Shown piece after piece: positions 1 through 7,061 of a stretch of 10,805 nucleotides of DNA (positions within the stretch are counted from its first letter, which is position 1; every line of letters starts with the position of its first letter). Both the position numbers and the translations under genes were made by a program. This DNA is from DASQFI01 sp050264575. GTDB taxonomy: Bacteria; Acidobacteriota; Vicinamibacteria; Vicinamibacterales; SCN-69-37. Where the stretch lies: assembly GCA_050264575.1 (NCBI GenBank), contig JBLNGH010000160.1, positions 1-10,805 on the forward strand. The letters are read 5' to 3'. Below the pieces are notes generated by a model. That model was given only the letters and a program-made list of their open reading frames with translations. It had not been told where the DNA came from and did no database searches.

Positions 1-531
1 CTGTTCTGCGTTTCGACCGTCGACTCCGAATCCTTTTACGGCAAGCACATGCACCCGCGCGCCAGGATCGACCGGTACCTTCAGTACGAGCGGTATCTGC
101 TCGAGGACGTCGTGCCGTTCATCCGTCACGCGAACGGCGCGACGGCCGCGGGGCTGACCGGCTGCAGCTTCGGCGCGTACCATGCGTTCACGCTTGCGCT
201 CCGGCATCCCGACGTCTTCACGGCGTGCGTAACGATGGGCGGCGCGTTCAGCCTCGAGTCGTTTCTCGGCGGCTACTTCGATCAGGACGCGTATCTGCTC
301 TCGCCGCCGCACTTTCTGCCGAATCTGGCGGATCCCTGGTTTCTCGATCGCCTGCGGCGCAACAAGTGGGTGCTCGTGACCGGCGAGCACGACATCTGCC
401 GGGGCGAAACCGAGCACGCGGCCTGGCTGCTCGGCGCCAAGGGCATCCCGCACAGTCTGCACGTCTGGGGTCACGGCTCGCATCACGACTGGCCCGAATG
501 GCGGAAAATGGCGGCGGCGTACCTGCCTTGA
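1..531 (+). CDS. Esterase family protein (alpha/beta hydrolase, PF00756-like), 5' partial
   Basis: The reading frame is open from the first base, so the N-terminus lies outside the window; 176 codons remain before TGA at 529-531. An ATG at 49 is internal, because the residues before it (FCVSTVDSESFYGKH) fit the conserved early part of this esterase family. The nucleophile elbow GCSFGAYHA places the serine at codon 56 of the fragment. An acidic residue in TGEHDICRGE (Asp, codon 131) and a histidine in HGSHHDWPEW (codon 161 or 162) complete a plausible Ser-Asp-His triad. Members of this family hydrolyse esters or transfer acyl groups; the substrate cannot be read from the sequence. No signal peptide can be judged because the start is missing. 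It lies upstream of two amide ligases on the same strand, so it may remove or add an ester group in the same pathway. That link is inference, weakened by the hairpin that follows the stop. Confidence 0.85.
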   Translation: MFCVSTVDSESFYGKHMHPRARIDRYLQYERYLLEDVVPFIRHANGATAAGLTGCSFGAYHAFTLALRHPDVFTACVTMGGAFSLESFLGGYFDQDAYLLSPPHFLPNLADPWFLDRLRRNKWVLVTGEHDICRGETEHAAWLLGAKGIPHSLHVWGHGSHHDWPEWRKMAAAYLP

Positions 532-579
532 CCTCGGGTTTCGTTTCGCTCTGGTTTTCAAGAAACGAAACCCGAGGTC
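530..579. repeat. Perfect 18-bp inverted repeat overlapping the esterase stop codon
   Basis: Arms at 530-547 (GACCTCGGGTTTCGTTTC) and 562-579 are perfect reverse complements around a 14-nt loop. The left arm begins inside the TGA stop codon of the esterase, and the right arm ends 32 nt before the next ATG. The stem would be very stable in RNA. It has no U-tract after it, so it is not a classical intrinsic terminator, but it could stall transcription, protect a 3' end, or be a repeat element. It shares its architecture, but not its sequence, with the repeats at 3666-3727, 7062-7183 and 8490-8599. Confidence 0.9.
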
Positions 580-611
580 TTCGAGCCCGGCGAATGCGAT
601 AGAGTTCGCCC

Positions 612-1553
612 ATGCTGCGCATCGGCATCGTCTTCGGCATGGAGGAAACGTTCCCGCCCGCACTGGTGGAGCGCATCAACCGGATGAAGAAGCCGGATGT
701 CGTGGCGGAGTTCGTGAACGTTGGGGCCGTGCGCATGGACGAGCCCAACCGCTACCGGGTCATCGTCGATCGGATCTCGCACGACATTCCGTTCTATCGC
801 GCGTATCTCAAGAACGCGGCACTGACGGGCACGACGATCATCAACAACCCGTTCTGGTGGAGCGCCGACGACAAGTTTTTCAACTACGCGCTCGCCGAGC
901 GGCTGGGCGTCGCGATTCCGGCGACCGTGCTGCTGCCGCACAAGCATCATCCGCCCGGCACGACCGAGCGCTCGATGCGCAATCTGCAATATCCGATCGA
1001 CTGGGAACGGGTGTTCGACTACGTCGGCTTCCCGGCGTTTCTGAAGCCGTTCGACGGCGGCGGCTGGAAGGACGTCTACAAGGTCAACTCGCCGCAGGAG
1101 CTGTTTGCCGCCTACGACAACACCGGCGACAAGTGCATGACGCTGCAGCGCGCGGTCAACTTCCGCGAGTATTTCCGCTGCTACGTCGTCGGCCAGGACC
1201 AGGTGCGGATCATGCCCTACGATCCGCGGGCGCCGTTCCACGATCGGTACATTCGAACGCCGCCGGCCTACGACGCCGCGTTGCTCGCCCGCGTCGAGCG
1301 CGACGCGGTCGTGCTCTGCCACGCGCTGGGCTACGACCTCAACACCGTGGAGTTCGCCGTCGAAGGCGCCGTGCCGTACGCGATCGACTTCATGAACCCG
1401 GCGCCCGATGCCGACGTGCATTCCGTCGGCGAAGCCAATTTCAACTGGATCGTCGATGCGATGGCCGAGCTCGCCGTTCGTCAGGCGCTCGAGCCGCCGC
1501 GGCAGACGAGGTACCGCTGGGATGCGCTCCTGAATTCCGGAAAGACCACCTGA
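612..1553 (+). CDS. ATP-grasp domain protein, RimK-like amide ligase
   Basis: This 313-residue protein looks like a soluble ATP-grasp ligase, an enzyme that joins a carboxylate to an amine (or similar nucleophile) through an acyl-phosphate. The nucleotide-binding signature FLKPFDGGGWKDVYKV (Lys145 with the following Gly-rich loop) is clear. The late metal-binding part reads TVEFAVEGAVPYAIDFMNP, with Glu247, Asp259 and Asn262 as likely Mg ligands. Between them, NFREYFRCYVVG resembles the strand that lines the nucleotide site. There is no signal peptide. The ATG at 612 follows an AGAG-like weak ribosome-binding site; no better upstream start exists beyond the hairpin. The next gene, a GCS2-type ligase, starts 10 nt after the stop, so the two are probably cotranscribed. 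The partner substrates are unknown. A plain biosynthetic ligase such as a D-Ala-D-Ala ligase is less likely because the N-terminal part does not match that family. Confidence 0.8.
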   Translation: MLRIGIVFGMEETFPPALVERINRMKKPDVVAEFVNVGAVRMDEPNRYRVIVDRISHDIPFYRAYLKNAALTGTTIINNPFWWSADDKFFNYALAERLGVAIPATVLLPHKHHPPGTTERSMRNLQYPIDWERVFDYVGFPAFLKPFDGGGWKDVYKVNSPQELFAAYDNTGDKCMTLQRAVNFREYFRCYVVGQDQVRIMPYDPRAPFHDRYIRTPPAYDAALLARVERDAVVLCHALGYDLNTVEFAVEGAVPYAIDFMNPAPDADVHSVGEANFNWIVDAMAELAVRQALEPPRQTRYRWDALLNSGKTT

Positions 1554-1563
1554 AAGTCGCGCG

Positions 1564-2673
1564 ATGACGCCCCCCTCGTTCACGATCGGCATCGAAGAGG
1601 AGTACCAGACGATCGATCCCACCTCGTTCGATCTCCGATCGCACATCCAGATGGAGATCCTCGAGAAGGGCAGACGTCAGCTGAACGAACGCGTGAAAGC
1701 GGAGATGCATCAGGCGGTCATCGAGGTCGGCACCGGCGTCCACCGCACCATCAGGGACGCGGCGATCGACCTCAAGGATCTGCGCCGGCGCATGATCACG
1801 CTGACGGAGGAAAACGGACTCCGCCTCGTCGCCGGCGCCACACATCCGTTCGCCGACTGGCGCGAGCAGGACATCTATCCCGACGAGCGGTACCGCCAGG
1901 TCGTCGAGGACATGCAGATCGTCGCCCGGGCCAATCTCATCTTCGGCCTGCACGTCCACGTCGGCATCGAGGACCGCGAGACGCTGATCCACCTGATGAA
2001 CCAGCTCCGGTACTTCCTGCCGCATCTCCTCGCGCTCTCGACCAACTCGCCGTTCTGGATCGGCATGAACACCGGGTTCAAGTCGTACCGGTGCAAGGTG
2101 TTCGATCGGTTTCCGCGCACGAACATCCCGGACACCTTCTCCTCGTGGGCCGACTACGAGAACCTCGTGAACCTGCTCATTCGCACCAGATGCATCGACA
2201 ACGCGAAGAAGATCTGGTGGGACGTCCGGCCGCATCCGTTCTTCGACACGCTCGAGTTCCGGATCTGCGACATCCCGATGCGGGTCGACGAGACGATCGC
2301 ACTTGCCGCGCTCATCCAGGCGACCGTGGCCAAACTCTACCGGCTGCACTCGCGCAACCAGAGCTGGCGCCAGTACGGCCGCGCGCTGATCATGGAGAAC
2401 AAATGGCGGGCGCTGCGCTACGGCCTCGACGGTGCGCTCATCGACTTCGGCCTCGAGCGTGAAGTCCCCGAGCGCGACCTGATCGCCGAGTACCTCCAGT
2501 TCGTCGACGACGTGCTGGACGAGCTGGACAGCCGGAAGGAAGTGGAATACATCCACTGGATCCTGGAGCACGGCACCGGCGCGGACCGGCAGCTGCGCGC
2601 GTACCACGAATCCGGCGGCGACCTCAAGGGCGTCGTCCGGTGCATGATCGAGGAGACGAAGGTGAATCTGTGA
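1564..2673 (+). CDS. Carboxylate-amine ligase, glutamate-cysteine ligase family 2 (GCS2/YbdK-like)
   Basis: The 369-residue product matches the GCS2 family (PF04107), whose members form gamma-glutamyl or related amide bonds with ATP; E. coli YbdK is the best-known relative and has weak gamma-glutamylcysteine ligase activity. Visible marks are the N-terminal GIEEEYQTID (Glu11-13, metal and substrate binding), AEMHQAVIEVGTGVH, the GLHVHVGI motif (His130, His132), and RPHPFFDTLEFRICD (Arg222, Glu231, Arg233). The length is that of a complete YbdK-type enzyme. No signal peptide is present. The start follows the upstream ATP-grasp gene by 10 nt with only a weak GA-rich ribosome site, and the stop overlaps the GTG of the aminopeptidase, so it sits in the middle of a translationally coupled set. 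A true glutathione role is not implied: no glutathione synthetase or GshA partner is seen. The neighbouring ATP-grasp proteins make a peptide-like product more likely (inference). Confidence 0.9.
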   Translation: MTPPSFTIGIEEEYQTIDPTSFDLRSHIQMEILEKGRRQLNERVKAEMHQAVIEVGTGVHRTIRDAAIDLKDLRRRMITLTEENGLRLVAGATHPFADWREQDIYPDERYRQVVEDMQIVARANLIFGLHVHVGIEDRETLIHLMNQLRYFLPHLLALSTNSPFWIGMNTGFKSYRCKVFDRFPRTNIPDTFSSWADYENLVNLLIRTRCIDNAKKIWWDVRPHPFFDTLEFRICDIPMRVDETIALAALIQATVAKLYRLHSRNQSWRQYGRALIMENKWRALRYGLDGALIDFGLEREVPERDLIAEYLQFVDDVLDELDSRKEVEYIHWILEHGTGADRQLRAYHESGGDLKGVVRCMIEETKVNL

Positions 2674-3677
2674 TTGACCCTGAACTTCTGCCGGGCGCGC
2701 GCAACGCGATTCGCGTGTGTCTCAACGTGCAGCCGCACGAGCGCGTCACGGTCATCACCGACGAGTCGTGCCGATCGATCGCCGACGCGCTCGTCCAAGA
2801 GATCGGCGGCGTCGGCGCCGCGCTTGCCATGTTCGTGCTGGAGGACGTGGCGAGCCGTCCGCTCGCCGAGCTCCCGGACGTCATCGCCGCCGACCTCGAA
2901 CGCAGTGGCGTGAGCATCTTCGCCGCGCGCGCGCAGGCCAACGAGCTGGGCTCGCGCATGCAGATGACCGACATCGTCAACCGCCGCCGCATGCGGCACG
3001 CGCACATGGTCAACATCACCGATCAGATCATGCGCGACGGCATGCGCGCCGACTATCGCGCGGTCGATCGCCTCAGCTCGCGCGTCTTCGACATCGTCCG
3101 GCGCGCCCGCGCTATTCGCGCGACGACGCCGGCCGGGACCGATATCCGGGCGGATCTCGACCCGGCGCTGAAGTGGGTCAAGACGAGCGGCCTGATCTCG
3201 TCGGAGAAGTGGGGCAACCTTCCAGGAGGCGAGGTGTTCACGGCGCCCCGCGACGTCAACGGGACGTTCGTCATCGACGGCGTCGTCGGCGACTGGCTGT
3301 GCGACCGGTACGGCACGCTCAAGCACTCGCCGCTGACGATCACCGTCGAGCGCGGCCGCCTGGTCGATGCGCAATCCGACAACAACGCGCTCCGCGAGGA
3401 CTTCTGGCGCTATACGCACACCGACGAGAACAGCGATCGCGTCGGCGAGTTCGCCATCGGCACGAACATCGAGTTGAAGGCGGTCATCGGTCATATCCTG
3501 CAGGACGAGAAATTCCCGGGGGTGCACATCGCGTTCGGCAACCCCTACGGCGCGCACACCGGCGCCCGCTGGTATTCCTCCACTCACATCGATGTCGTCG
3601 GGACCGAGTTCGACATCTGGGTGGACAGCGACAAGATCATGGACAAAGGTAAATTCCTGGATCTGGTGATGTCGTGA
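2670..3677 (+). CDS. M29-family metallo-aminopeptidase (AmpS/AmpT type)
   Basis: This 335-residue protein has the dinuclear-metal ligand set of peptidase family M29 (PF02073): Glu188 in GGEVFTAP, Glu260 in GEFAIGTN, His286 in GVHIAFG, Tyr293 in NPYG, and His306/Asp308 in THIDVV. The His-to-Tyr and His-x-Asp spacings match those of the Thermus-type enzymes. These enzymes remove N-terminal residues from peptides in the cytoplasm. The protein is somewhat shorter than the usual roughly 400 residues, with a reduced N-terminal domain but an intact catalytic part. I chose the GTG at 2670: it overlaps the upstream TGA in a GTGA tetranucleotide, has a GAAGGTG-like ribosome site, and gives an N-terminus (MIDPELLPGARNAIRV) typical of the family. 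A start at 2640 would add ten residues from inside the upstream gene. Its last codons (VMS-stop) lie in the left arm of the 3666-3727 inverted repeat. Confidence 0.9.
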   Translation: MIDPELLPGARNAIRVCLNVQPHERVTVITDESCRSIADALVQEIGGVGAALAMFVLEDVASRPLAELPDVIAADLERSGVSIFAARAQANELGSRMQMTDIVNRRRMRHAHMVNITDQIMRDGMRADYRAVDRLSSRVFDIVRRARAIRATTPAGTDIRADLDPALKWVKTSGLISSEKWGNLPGGEVFTAPRDVNGTFVIDGVVGDWLCDRYGTLKHSPLTITVERGRLVDAQSDNNALREDFWRYTHTDENSDRVGEFAIGTNIELKAVIGHILQDEKFPGVHIAFGNPYGAHTGARWYSSTHIDVVGTEFDIWVDSDKIMDKGKFLDLVMS

Positions 3678-3727
3678 TGTGGTGATGTGTGATTTGAAAT
3701 CACCACATCACCGCATCACCACATCAC
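3666..3727. repeat. Inverted repeat made of 8-nt tandem units (GTGATGTG)
   Basis: The left arm (3666-3695, 30 nt) is about three copies of GTGATGTG plus TGATTT. The right arm (3697-3727, 31 nt) is its near-perfect complement, CACATCAC-type units, with two mismatches and one bulged base. Only a TTTGAAA turn separates them, so this is a nearly continuous palindrome with internal 8-nt periodicity. The left arm overlaps the last codons and TGA (3675-3677) of the aminopeptidase, and the right arm ends 7 nt before the next ATG. RNA from either strand would fold into a long hairpin. It fills the whole gap between the two genes. Confidence 0.92.
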
Positions 3728-3734
3728 AATTCCG

Positions 3735-4925
3735 ATGATCCCGGTACTCCGTAAAGAATTTAACCGACAGTTTGGTTCCTCGCGGTATCAGGCGTTCGTC
3801 GCGGAAGTTGAGCGGCGCTGCGGCGTGCCGATCGAGTTCCGGCTGTCGGAGACACCGGTATTCCTGCCGGCGTCGCTCGTGTCGCGCCTCGTCGACGCCG
3901 CCGGCGAGTTGCTCGGTCAACTCATCGATCAACCGGCGTACCGGGCGGCTGCCGACGCCGTGGTCCCGGCGCCATTCCGGATCGCGGGCGGTGAATCCAG
4001 GCCGACATTCGTCCAGGTCGATTTCGGGCTGGTGCAGACGCCGTCCGGGATCGAAGGACGGCTCGTCGAGCTCCAGGCGTTCCCGTCGTTGTACGGATTC
4101 CAGACGTTGCTCGCCGAGACCTGCCTGGAGCAGTACGGCCTTCACGATCTGACGCCGTACCTCGGCGGGCTCGATCGAGACACGTACATTCGCGATGTCG
4201 GCCGCGCGATCAGAGGCGATCACGATCCGCCGGAAGTGGTGCTCCTCGAAATCGATCCCGAGCGTCAGAAAACGCGGCCCGACTTTGTCGTGACCGAGCA
4301 GTTGTGGGGCGTCCGCGCGATCGACGTGTCAGCCGTCGAACAGCACGGCCGGCAACTCTATGCGCGGGAGGATGGGCAGACGACCCGCATCGCCCGGATC
4401 TACAACCGCGTCATTCCCGACGAGCTCGTGCGGCGCGGACTGACGCTGCCGTTCGATCCTGCGTCCGATCTCGACGTCGAGTGGGCCGGCGGACCGGACT
4501 GGTTCTTTCGCGTGAGCAAGTTTTCGATCCCGTGGCTGCGCCATCCGTGGGTGCCGAAGACGGCCTACCTGAGCGATGTGCAGGCGCTGCCGGCCGATCG
4601 CGAGAACTGGCTGCTGAAGCCGCTCTTTTCATTTGCCGGCGGCGGCATCGTCTTCGACCCCACCGACGCCGACGTCTCGGCGATTCCCGCCGCCGCGCGA
4701 CGCGACTACATCCTGCAGGAACGGGTGCCGTTCACGCCGCTCATCGAGACGCCGCACGGCCCGACGCAGGTCGAGATCCGGATCATGATGATTCGTGACG
4801 GCAACGGCTATCGGGCGGTGCTCCCGCTTGCGCGCATGGGACGCGGGAGAATGATGGGCGTCGACCACAACAAGGGACTCTCCTGGGTCGGCGCCGCGGC
4901 AGTACTGATCGATCCCGGCGCTTGA
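3735..4925 (+). CDS. Divergent ATP-grasp-like protein (possibly circularly permuted type)
   Basis: I do not recognise a named enzyme, but the 396-residue sequence carries ATP-grasp-like marks in its C-terminal third: NWLLKPLFSFAGGGIVF (Lys295, Gly302-304), then YILQERVPFTPL, then VEIRIMMI (Glu347, Arg349), and an end segment MMGVDHNKGLSWVGAAAVL (Asn379). The N-terminal half contains VQVDFGLVQTPSGIEGRLVELQAFPSL and a central RIYNRVIPDEL, which recall proteins where the order of ATP-grasp subdomains is altered; that assignment is tentative. No signal peptide or membrane helix is seen. The ATG at 3735 has no Shine-Dalgarno sequence: it follows the right arm of a long hairpin after 7 nt, so translation may be leaderless, coupled through the repeat, or weak. 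It is the last gene of the plus-strand set, which already holds an ATP-grasp and a GCS2 ligase, supporting a role in amide or peptide-like synthesis. Confidence 0.6.
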   Translation: MIPVLRKEFNRQFGSSRYQAFVAEVERRCGVPIEFRLSETPVFLPASLVSRLVDAAGELLGQLIDQPAYRAAADAVVPAPFRIAGGESRPTFVQVDFGLVQTPSGIEGRLVELQAFPSLYGFQTLLAETCLEQYGLHDLTPYLGGLDRDTYIRDVGRAIRGDHDPPEVVLLEIDPERQKTRPDFVVTEQLWGVRAIDVSAVEQHGRQLYAREDGQTTRIARIYNRVIPDELVRRGLTLPFDPASDLDVEWAGGPDWFFRVSKFSIPWLRHPWVPKTAYLSDVQALPADRENWLLKPLFSFAGGGIVFDPTDADVSAIPAAARRDYILQERVPFTPLIETPHGPTQVEIRIMMIRDGNGYRAVLPLARMGRGRMMGVDHNKGLSWVGAAAVLIDPGA

Positions 4926-5021
4926 CTAAAACCATGCGCCGGACGTCGGTACGGCGGGTACATCAGGTACGACAGGTCCGCGGAGCGATCTGACGCTGGT
5001 CATCTTGCCTGCGACAGTGTC
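4926..5021. other. Convergent intergenic gap with a degenerate 8-9 nt tandem (4947-4980)
   Basis: The gap separates the ends of the plus-strand ATP-grasp-like gene and the minus-strand barrel gene. It holds four degenerate units, CGGTACGG, CGGGTACAT, CAGGTACGA and CAGGTCCG, in a row. Unlike other gaps in the window it shows no complementary second arm and no convincing terminator with a U-tract. Confidence 0.5.
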
Positions 5022-5591
5022 CTATTTCAGGTAGTAGTGGACCGCGATGACGTAGTTCAACCCGTCGAGCGTCGACGTGCGCTCGATTCGATCCGGCAGA
5101 CGGTAGTACGTCAACTCGCTGCTGAGCGCGAACCGCGGGGCGTCCTTGAACATGAACTCCGCGCCGCCGAACGCCTGCATCCCGGTCCCGCTGCTCTCGT
5201 TCAGAACGATCCGGCCGTTCGAGACGAACGGCTGCGTCGATCGCACGAAGCTCGCCCCGCCGCCGATGTACGGACGGACGATGACCTCTCGCGTGGGATC
5301 CGACGTGCCGATGAGATAGACAACGGACGGCGCGGCGTGCATCGTCGAGGCGTGATCGCCCGACGGCGTCTGGTAGCTGCTGCGATACCAGCCGGCGCTC
5401 ATCTGCGCGCCGATGTGTTCGCTGAACCAGTAGCGGATGTCGCCGGACGCGCCGACGGTGCTGGCGGTAATCGACCCGCCAATCCCGAGTTGGTGCGGCG
5501 GCATGGTCTGCTGCGCCGGCGTGGAGACACGCTGAGTGCTGACGGGTGCGGCAAGCGTCGAGGTGACCAGCAGCAGGGTCGCGAACGGCAT
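5022..5591 (-). CDS. Small outer-membrane beta-barrel protein
   Basis: The 189-residue product begins with a short hydrophobic export signal (MPFATLLLVTSTLAAPVS), then alternates polar and hydrophobic residues with frequent aromatics in about eight strand-like segments: LGIGGSITASTV, DIRYWFSEHIGAQMSAGWYR, HAAPSVVYLIG, IVRPYIGGGASFV, MQAFGGAEFMFK, RFALSSELTYYRL, LNYVIAVHYYLK. Length and glycine placement resemble OmpA/OmpX-like barrels (PF13505-type). The final residue is Lys after YYL rather than the usual terminal Phe. The ATG at 5591 is favoured by a perfect AAGGAG five nt upstream; a longer frame starting further out lacks this. It is divergent from the paralog pair starting at 5782 and convergent with the ATP-grasp-like gene. 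The function beyond an envelope structural or surface role cannot be inferred. Confidence 0.75.
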   Translation of the reverse strand: MPFATLLLVTSTLAAPVSTQRVSTPAQQTMPPHQLGIGGSITASTVGASGDIRYWFSEHIGAQMSAGWYRSSYQTPSGDHASTMHAAPSVVYLIGTSDPTREVIVRPYIGGGASFVRSTQPFVSNGRIVLNESSGTGMQAFGGAEFMFKDAPRFALSSELTYYRLPDRIERTSTLDGLNYVIAVHYYLK

Positions 5592-5596
5592 ACGTG

Positions 5597-5602
5597 CTCC
5601 TT
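5597..5602 (-). promoter_or_regulatory. Ribosome binding site AAGGAG for the small barrel gene
   Basis: On the minus strand AAGGAG precedes ATG (5591) with a 5-nt spacer (CACGT). It decides the start over longer in-frame alternatives. Confidence 0.8.
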
Positions 5603-5716
5603 TTCAGCCTGCGGGGCCACACGGGCGCCCGGCCGGGGCAGCTGGCGATGGCGCTCAAATTGTGGATCGACCTGAACGAGTTCGCCACTCGGAATCGGGG
5701 CGTTTTGAACCGAAAT

Positions 5717-5763
5717 CCGCAGCGGGGCGTCTAAACGCCGCAGAAACCGCCAATCTGCGGCGT
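5717..5763 (+). promoter_or_regulatory. Overlapping alternative hairpins in the leader of the 5782 gene
   Basis: ACGCCGCAG (5735-5743) and CTGCGGCGT (5755-5763) form a perfect 9-bp stem with an 11-nt loop. The same ACGCC also pairs with GGCGT at 5726-5730 across CTAA, and CTGCGG (5755-5760) can instead pair with CCGCAG at 5717-5722. The structures exclude each other and end 18 nt before the ATG. This could be a regulatory leader or simply GC-rich symmetry. Confidence 0.4.
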
Positions 5764-5781
5764 CGCGCTTCGGTGGCCAGG

Positions 5782-7053
5782 ATGGAATTGAAACGGGTCC
5801 TTTGCGCAGGCCTGCTCGGGGTGTCGACGCTCGTTGGCGCCAGCGGTCTCGCGCGCGCGCAGGAGACCCGGACTCCATCGGACCAGCCGCCGACGCTCCG
5901 CGTCATGCTTCACTGCGACCAGTGCGATCTCGCCTCTCTGAAAACGAATATCGGGTTCGCGGATTTCGTGGCCGACGCTGAGACCGCGGAAGTCGACGTC
6001 ACGGTCACCTCGCCCGCGGCGGCCGGCACCGAGTGGCGGCTGGCGTTCGCGGGCCGCGGCCGGTTTGCCGGACGCGATCGGGCGTTCACGTTTTCGGCGG
6101 CGGGCGCCGCCGCGATCGACGAGACGCGCCGCGAGCTGGCGCGGTGGCTCAAGATCGGGCTGGCCGAGTACGCGATCGACACCGGCGCCGGGCCGCAGCT
6201 CGACGTGAAGTTCAATCGCCCCTCCACGGCCACCTCGACGCCATCCGCCAACCGGGATCGCTGGAACTACTGGGTCTTCCGCGTGGGACTCGACGCCTTC
6301 GGCAACGGCGAGCAGTCGACGGTGAGCCGGTCCTACTTCGTCAACACCAGCGCCAACCGCACGACGGAGAACTGGAAGATCCGGATCGGCGGCTACCGAT
6401 CGCTGAACTGGAACTCGTTCGACCTCGGCGACGGCGAGAAGATCGAGAGCGACGTGTCCGACTGGAGCGCCGACACGCTCATCGTGAAGAGCCTCACCGG
6501 ACATCTTTCAGCGGCCCTGACGGCGTCGGTGACCGGATCGACGTTCTCGAACGAGGAACGCGTGGGGCAGCTCGCGCCCGGCATCGAATACGACCTCTTT
6601 CCGTACAGCGAATCGACCAAGCGCAGTCTGACGATTCAGTACACGGTCGGCCCCGCGTTCTACGACTACGAAGCCGAGACCATCTTCGGCAAGATGACGG
6701 AGAAGATCGCGAAACACACCGTCACGACGTCGCTGGGCCTGAGCCAGCCCTGGGGCCAGGCCGGCGGATCGTTCGTCTTTACGCAGCAGCTGACGGCGCT
6801 CGACCGGACCCGGCTGACGTTCTCGGGCAGCGTCCGGGTTCGCCTGACCAGGTCGCTCACCGTCAACGGGTCGGGCAGTTACGATCGCATCCGCGACCAG
6901 TTCACCCTCGAGAAGGGCGAAGCGAGTGAAGAGGAAGTGCTCCTCCGTCAGCGGCAGCTCGCCACCGGCCATCGGTACCGATTCAGCTTCGGCTTTCAGT
7001 TCAGCTTCGGCGCGCTCTCGAATATCACCGTTAACCCCCGATTCAGTCTGTAG
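5782..7053 (+). CDS. Secreted protein with N-terminal CxxCD module and barrel-like C-terminus (paralog 1)
   Basis: The 423-residue product has a normal Sec signal peptide (MELKRVLCAGLLGVSTLVGA, cut near ARAQ). The mature N-terminus has LRVMLHCDQCD (Cys45, Cys48) and a compact alpha/beta-looking module up to about residue 145. After RDRWNYWVFRV the rest is beta-rich, with repeated polar/aromatic alternation (SANRTTENWKIRIGG, IEYDLFPYSES, RSLTIQYTVGP, YRFSFGFQFSFG) and ends NPRFSL, consistent with an outer-membrane barrel. It is a clear homologue of the next gene along its whole length. Similar proteins of unknown function, with a (V/L)xLxCxxCD start, are known to me from Acidobacteria and Bacteroidetes. 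I chose ATG 5782 for the signal peptide; the open frame upstream to 5536 runs through the divergent barrel gene and lacks such a start. The ribosome site is weak (CCAGG directly before ATG). Confidence 0.75.
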   Translation: MELKRVLCAGLLGVSTLVGASGLARAQETRTPSDQPPTLRVMLHCDQCDLASLKTNIGFADFVADAETAEVDVTVTSPAAAGTEWRLAFAGRGRFAGRDRAFTFSAAGAAAIDETRRELARWLKIGLAEYAIDTGAGPQLDVKFNRPSTATSTPSANRDRWNYWVFRVGLDAFGNGEQSTVSRSYFVNTSANRTTENWKIRIGGYRSLNWNSFDLGDGEKIESDVSDWSADTLIVKSLTGHLSAALTASVTGSTFSNEERVGQLAPGIEYDLFPYSESTKRSLTIQYTVGPAFYDYEAETIFGKMTEKIAKHTVTTSLGLSQPWGQAGGSFVFTQQLTALDRTRLTFSGSVRVRLTRSLTVNGSGSYDRIRDQFTLEKGEASEEEVLLRQRQLATGHRYRFSFGFQFSFGALSNITVNPRFSL

Positions 7054-7061
7054 AGACCTGT

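Larger units (their letters stand above)
5592..5781. other. Divergent intergenic region
   Basis: This 190-nt region must carry promoters for both the minus-strand barrel gene and the plus-strand paralog pair. I see no confident sigma-70 -35/-10 pair on either strand. It contains the ribosome site of the barrel gene at one end and a set of overlapping hairpins (5717-5763) at the other. Confidence 0.5.

Noticed and set aside
558..3587. Long open frames on the minus strand opposite the ligase and aminopeptidase genes (558-1646, 1441-2607, 2418-3587)
   Set aside because: They lie opposite genes with recognisable families and conserved catalytic residues, have low-complexity Arg/Val/Asp-rich translations without motifs, overlap each other, and are the usual result of GC-rich codon use.
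3666..3727. CRISPR-like array
   Set aside because: The units are 8 nt without spacers, the second half is the inverse complement of the first, and no cas gene is nearby.
5669..5685. GAAC-GA-GTTC as an operator
   Set aside because: The arms are only 4 nt and there is no nearby regulator gene; too weak to report as a site.
5536..5781. N-terminal extension of paralog 1 to an ATG at 5536
   Set aside because: It would run antisense through the start of the small barrel gene and put 82 residues before a perfectly good signal peptide at 5782.
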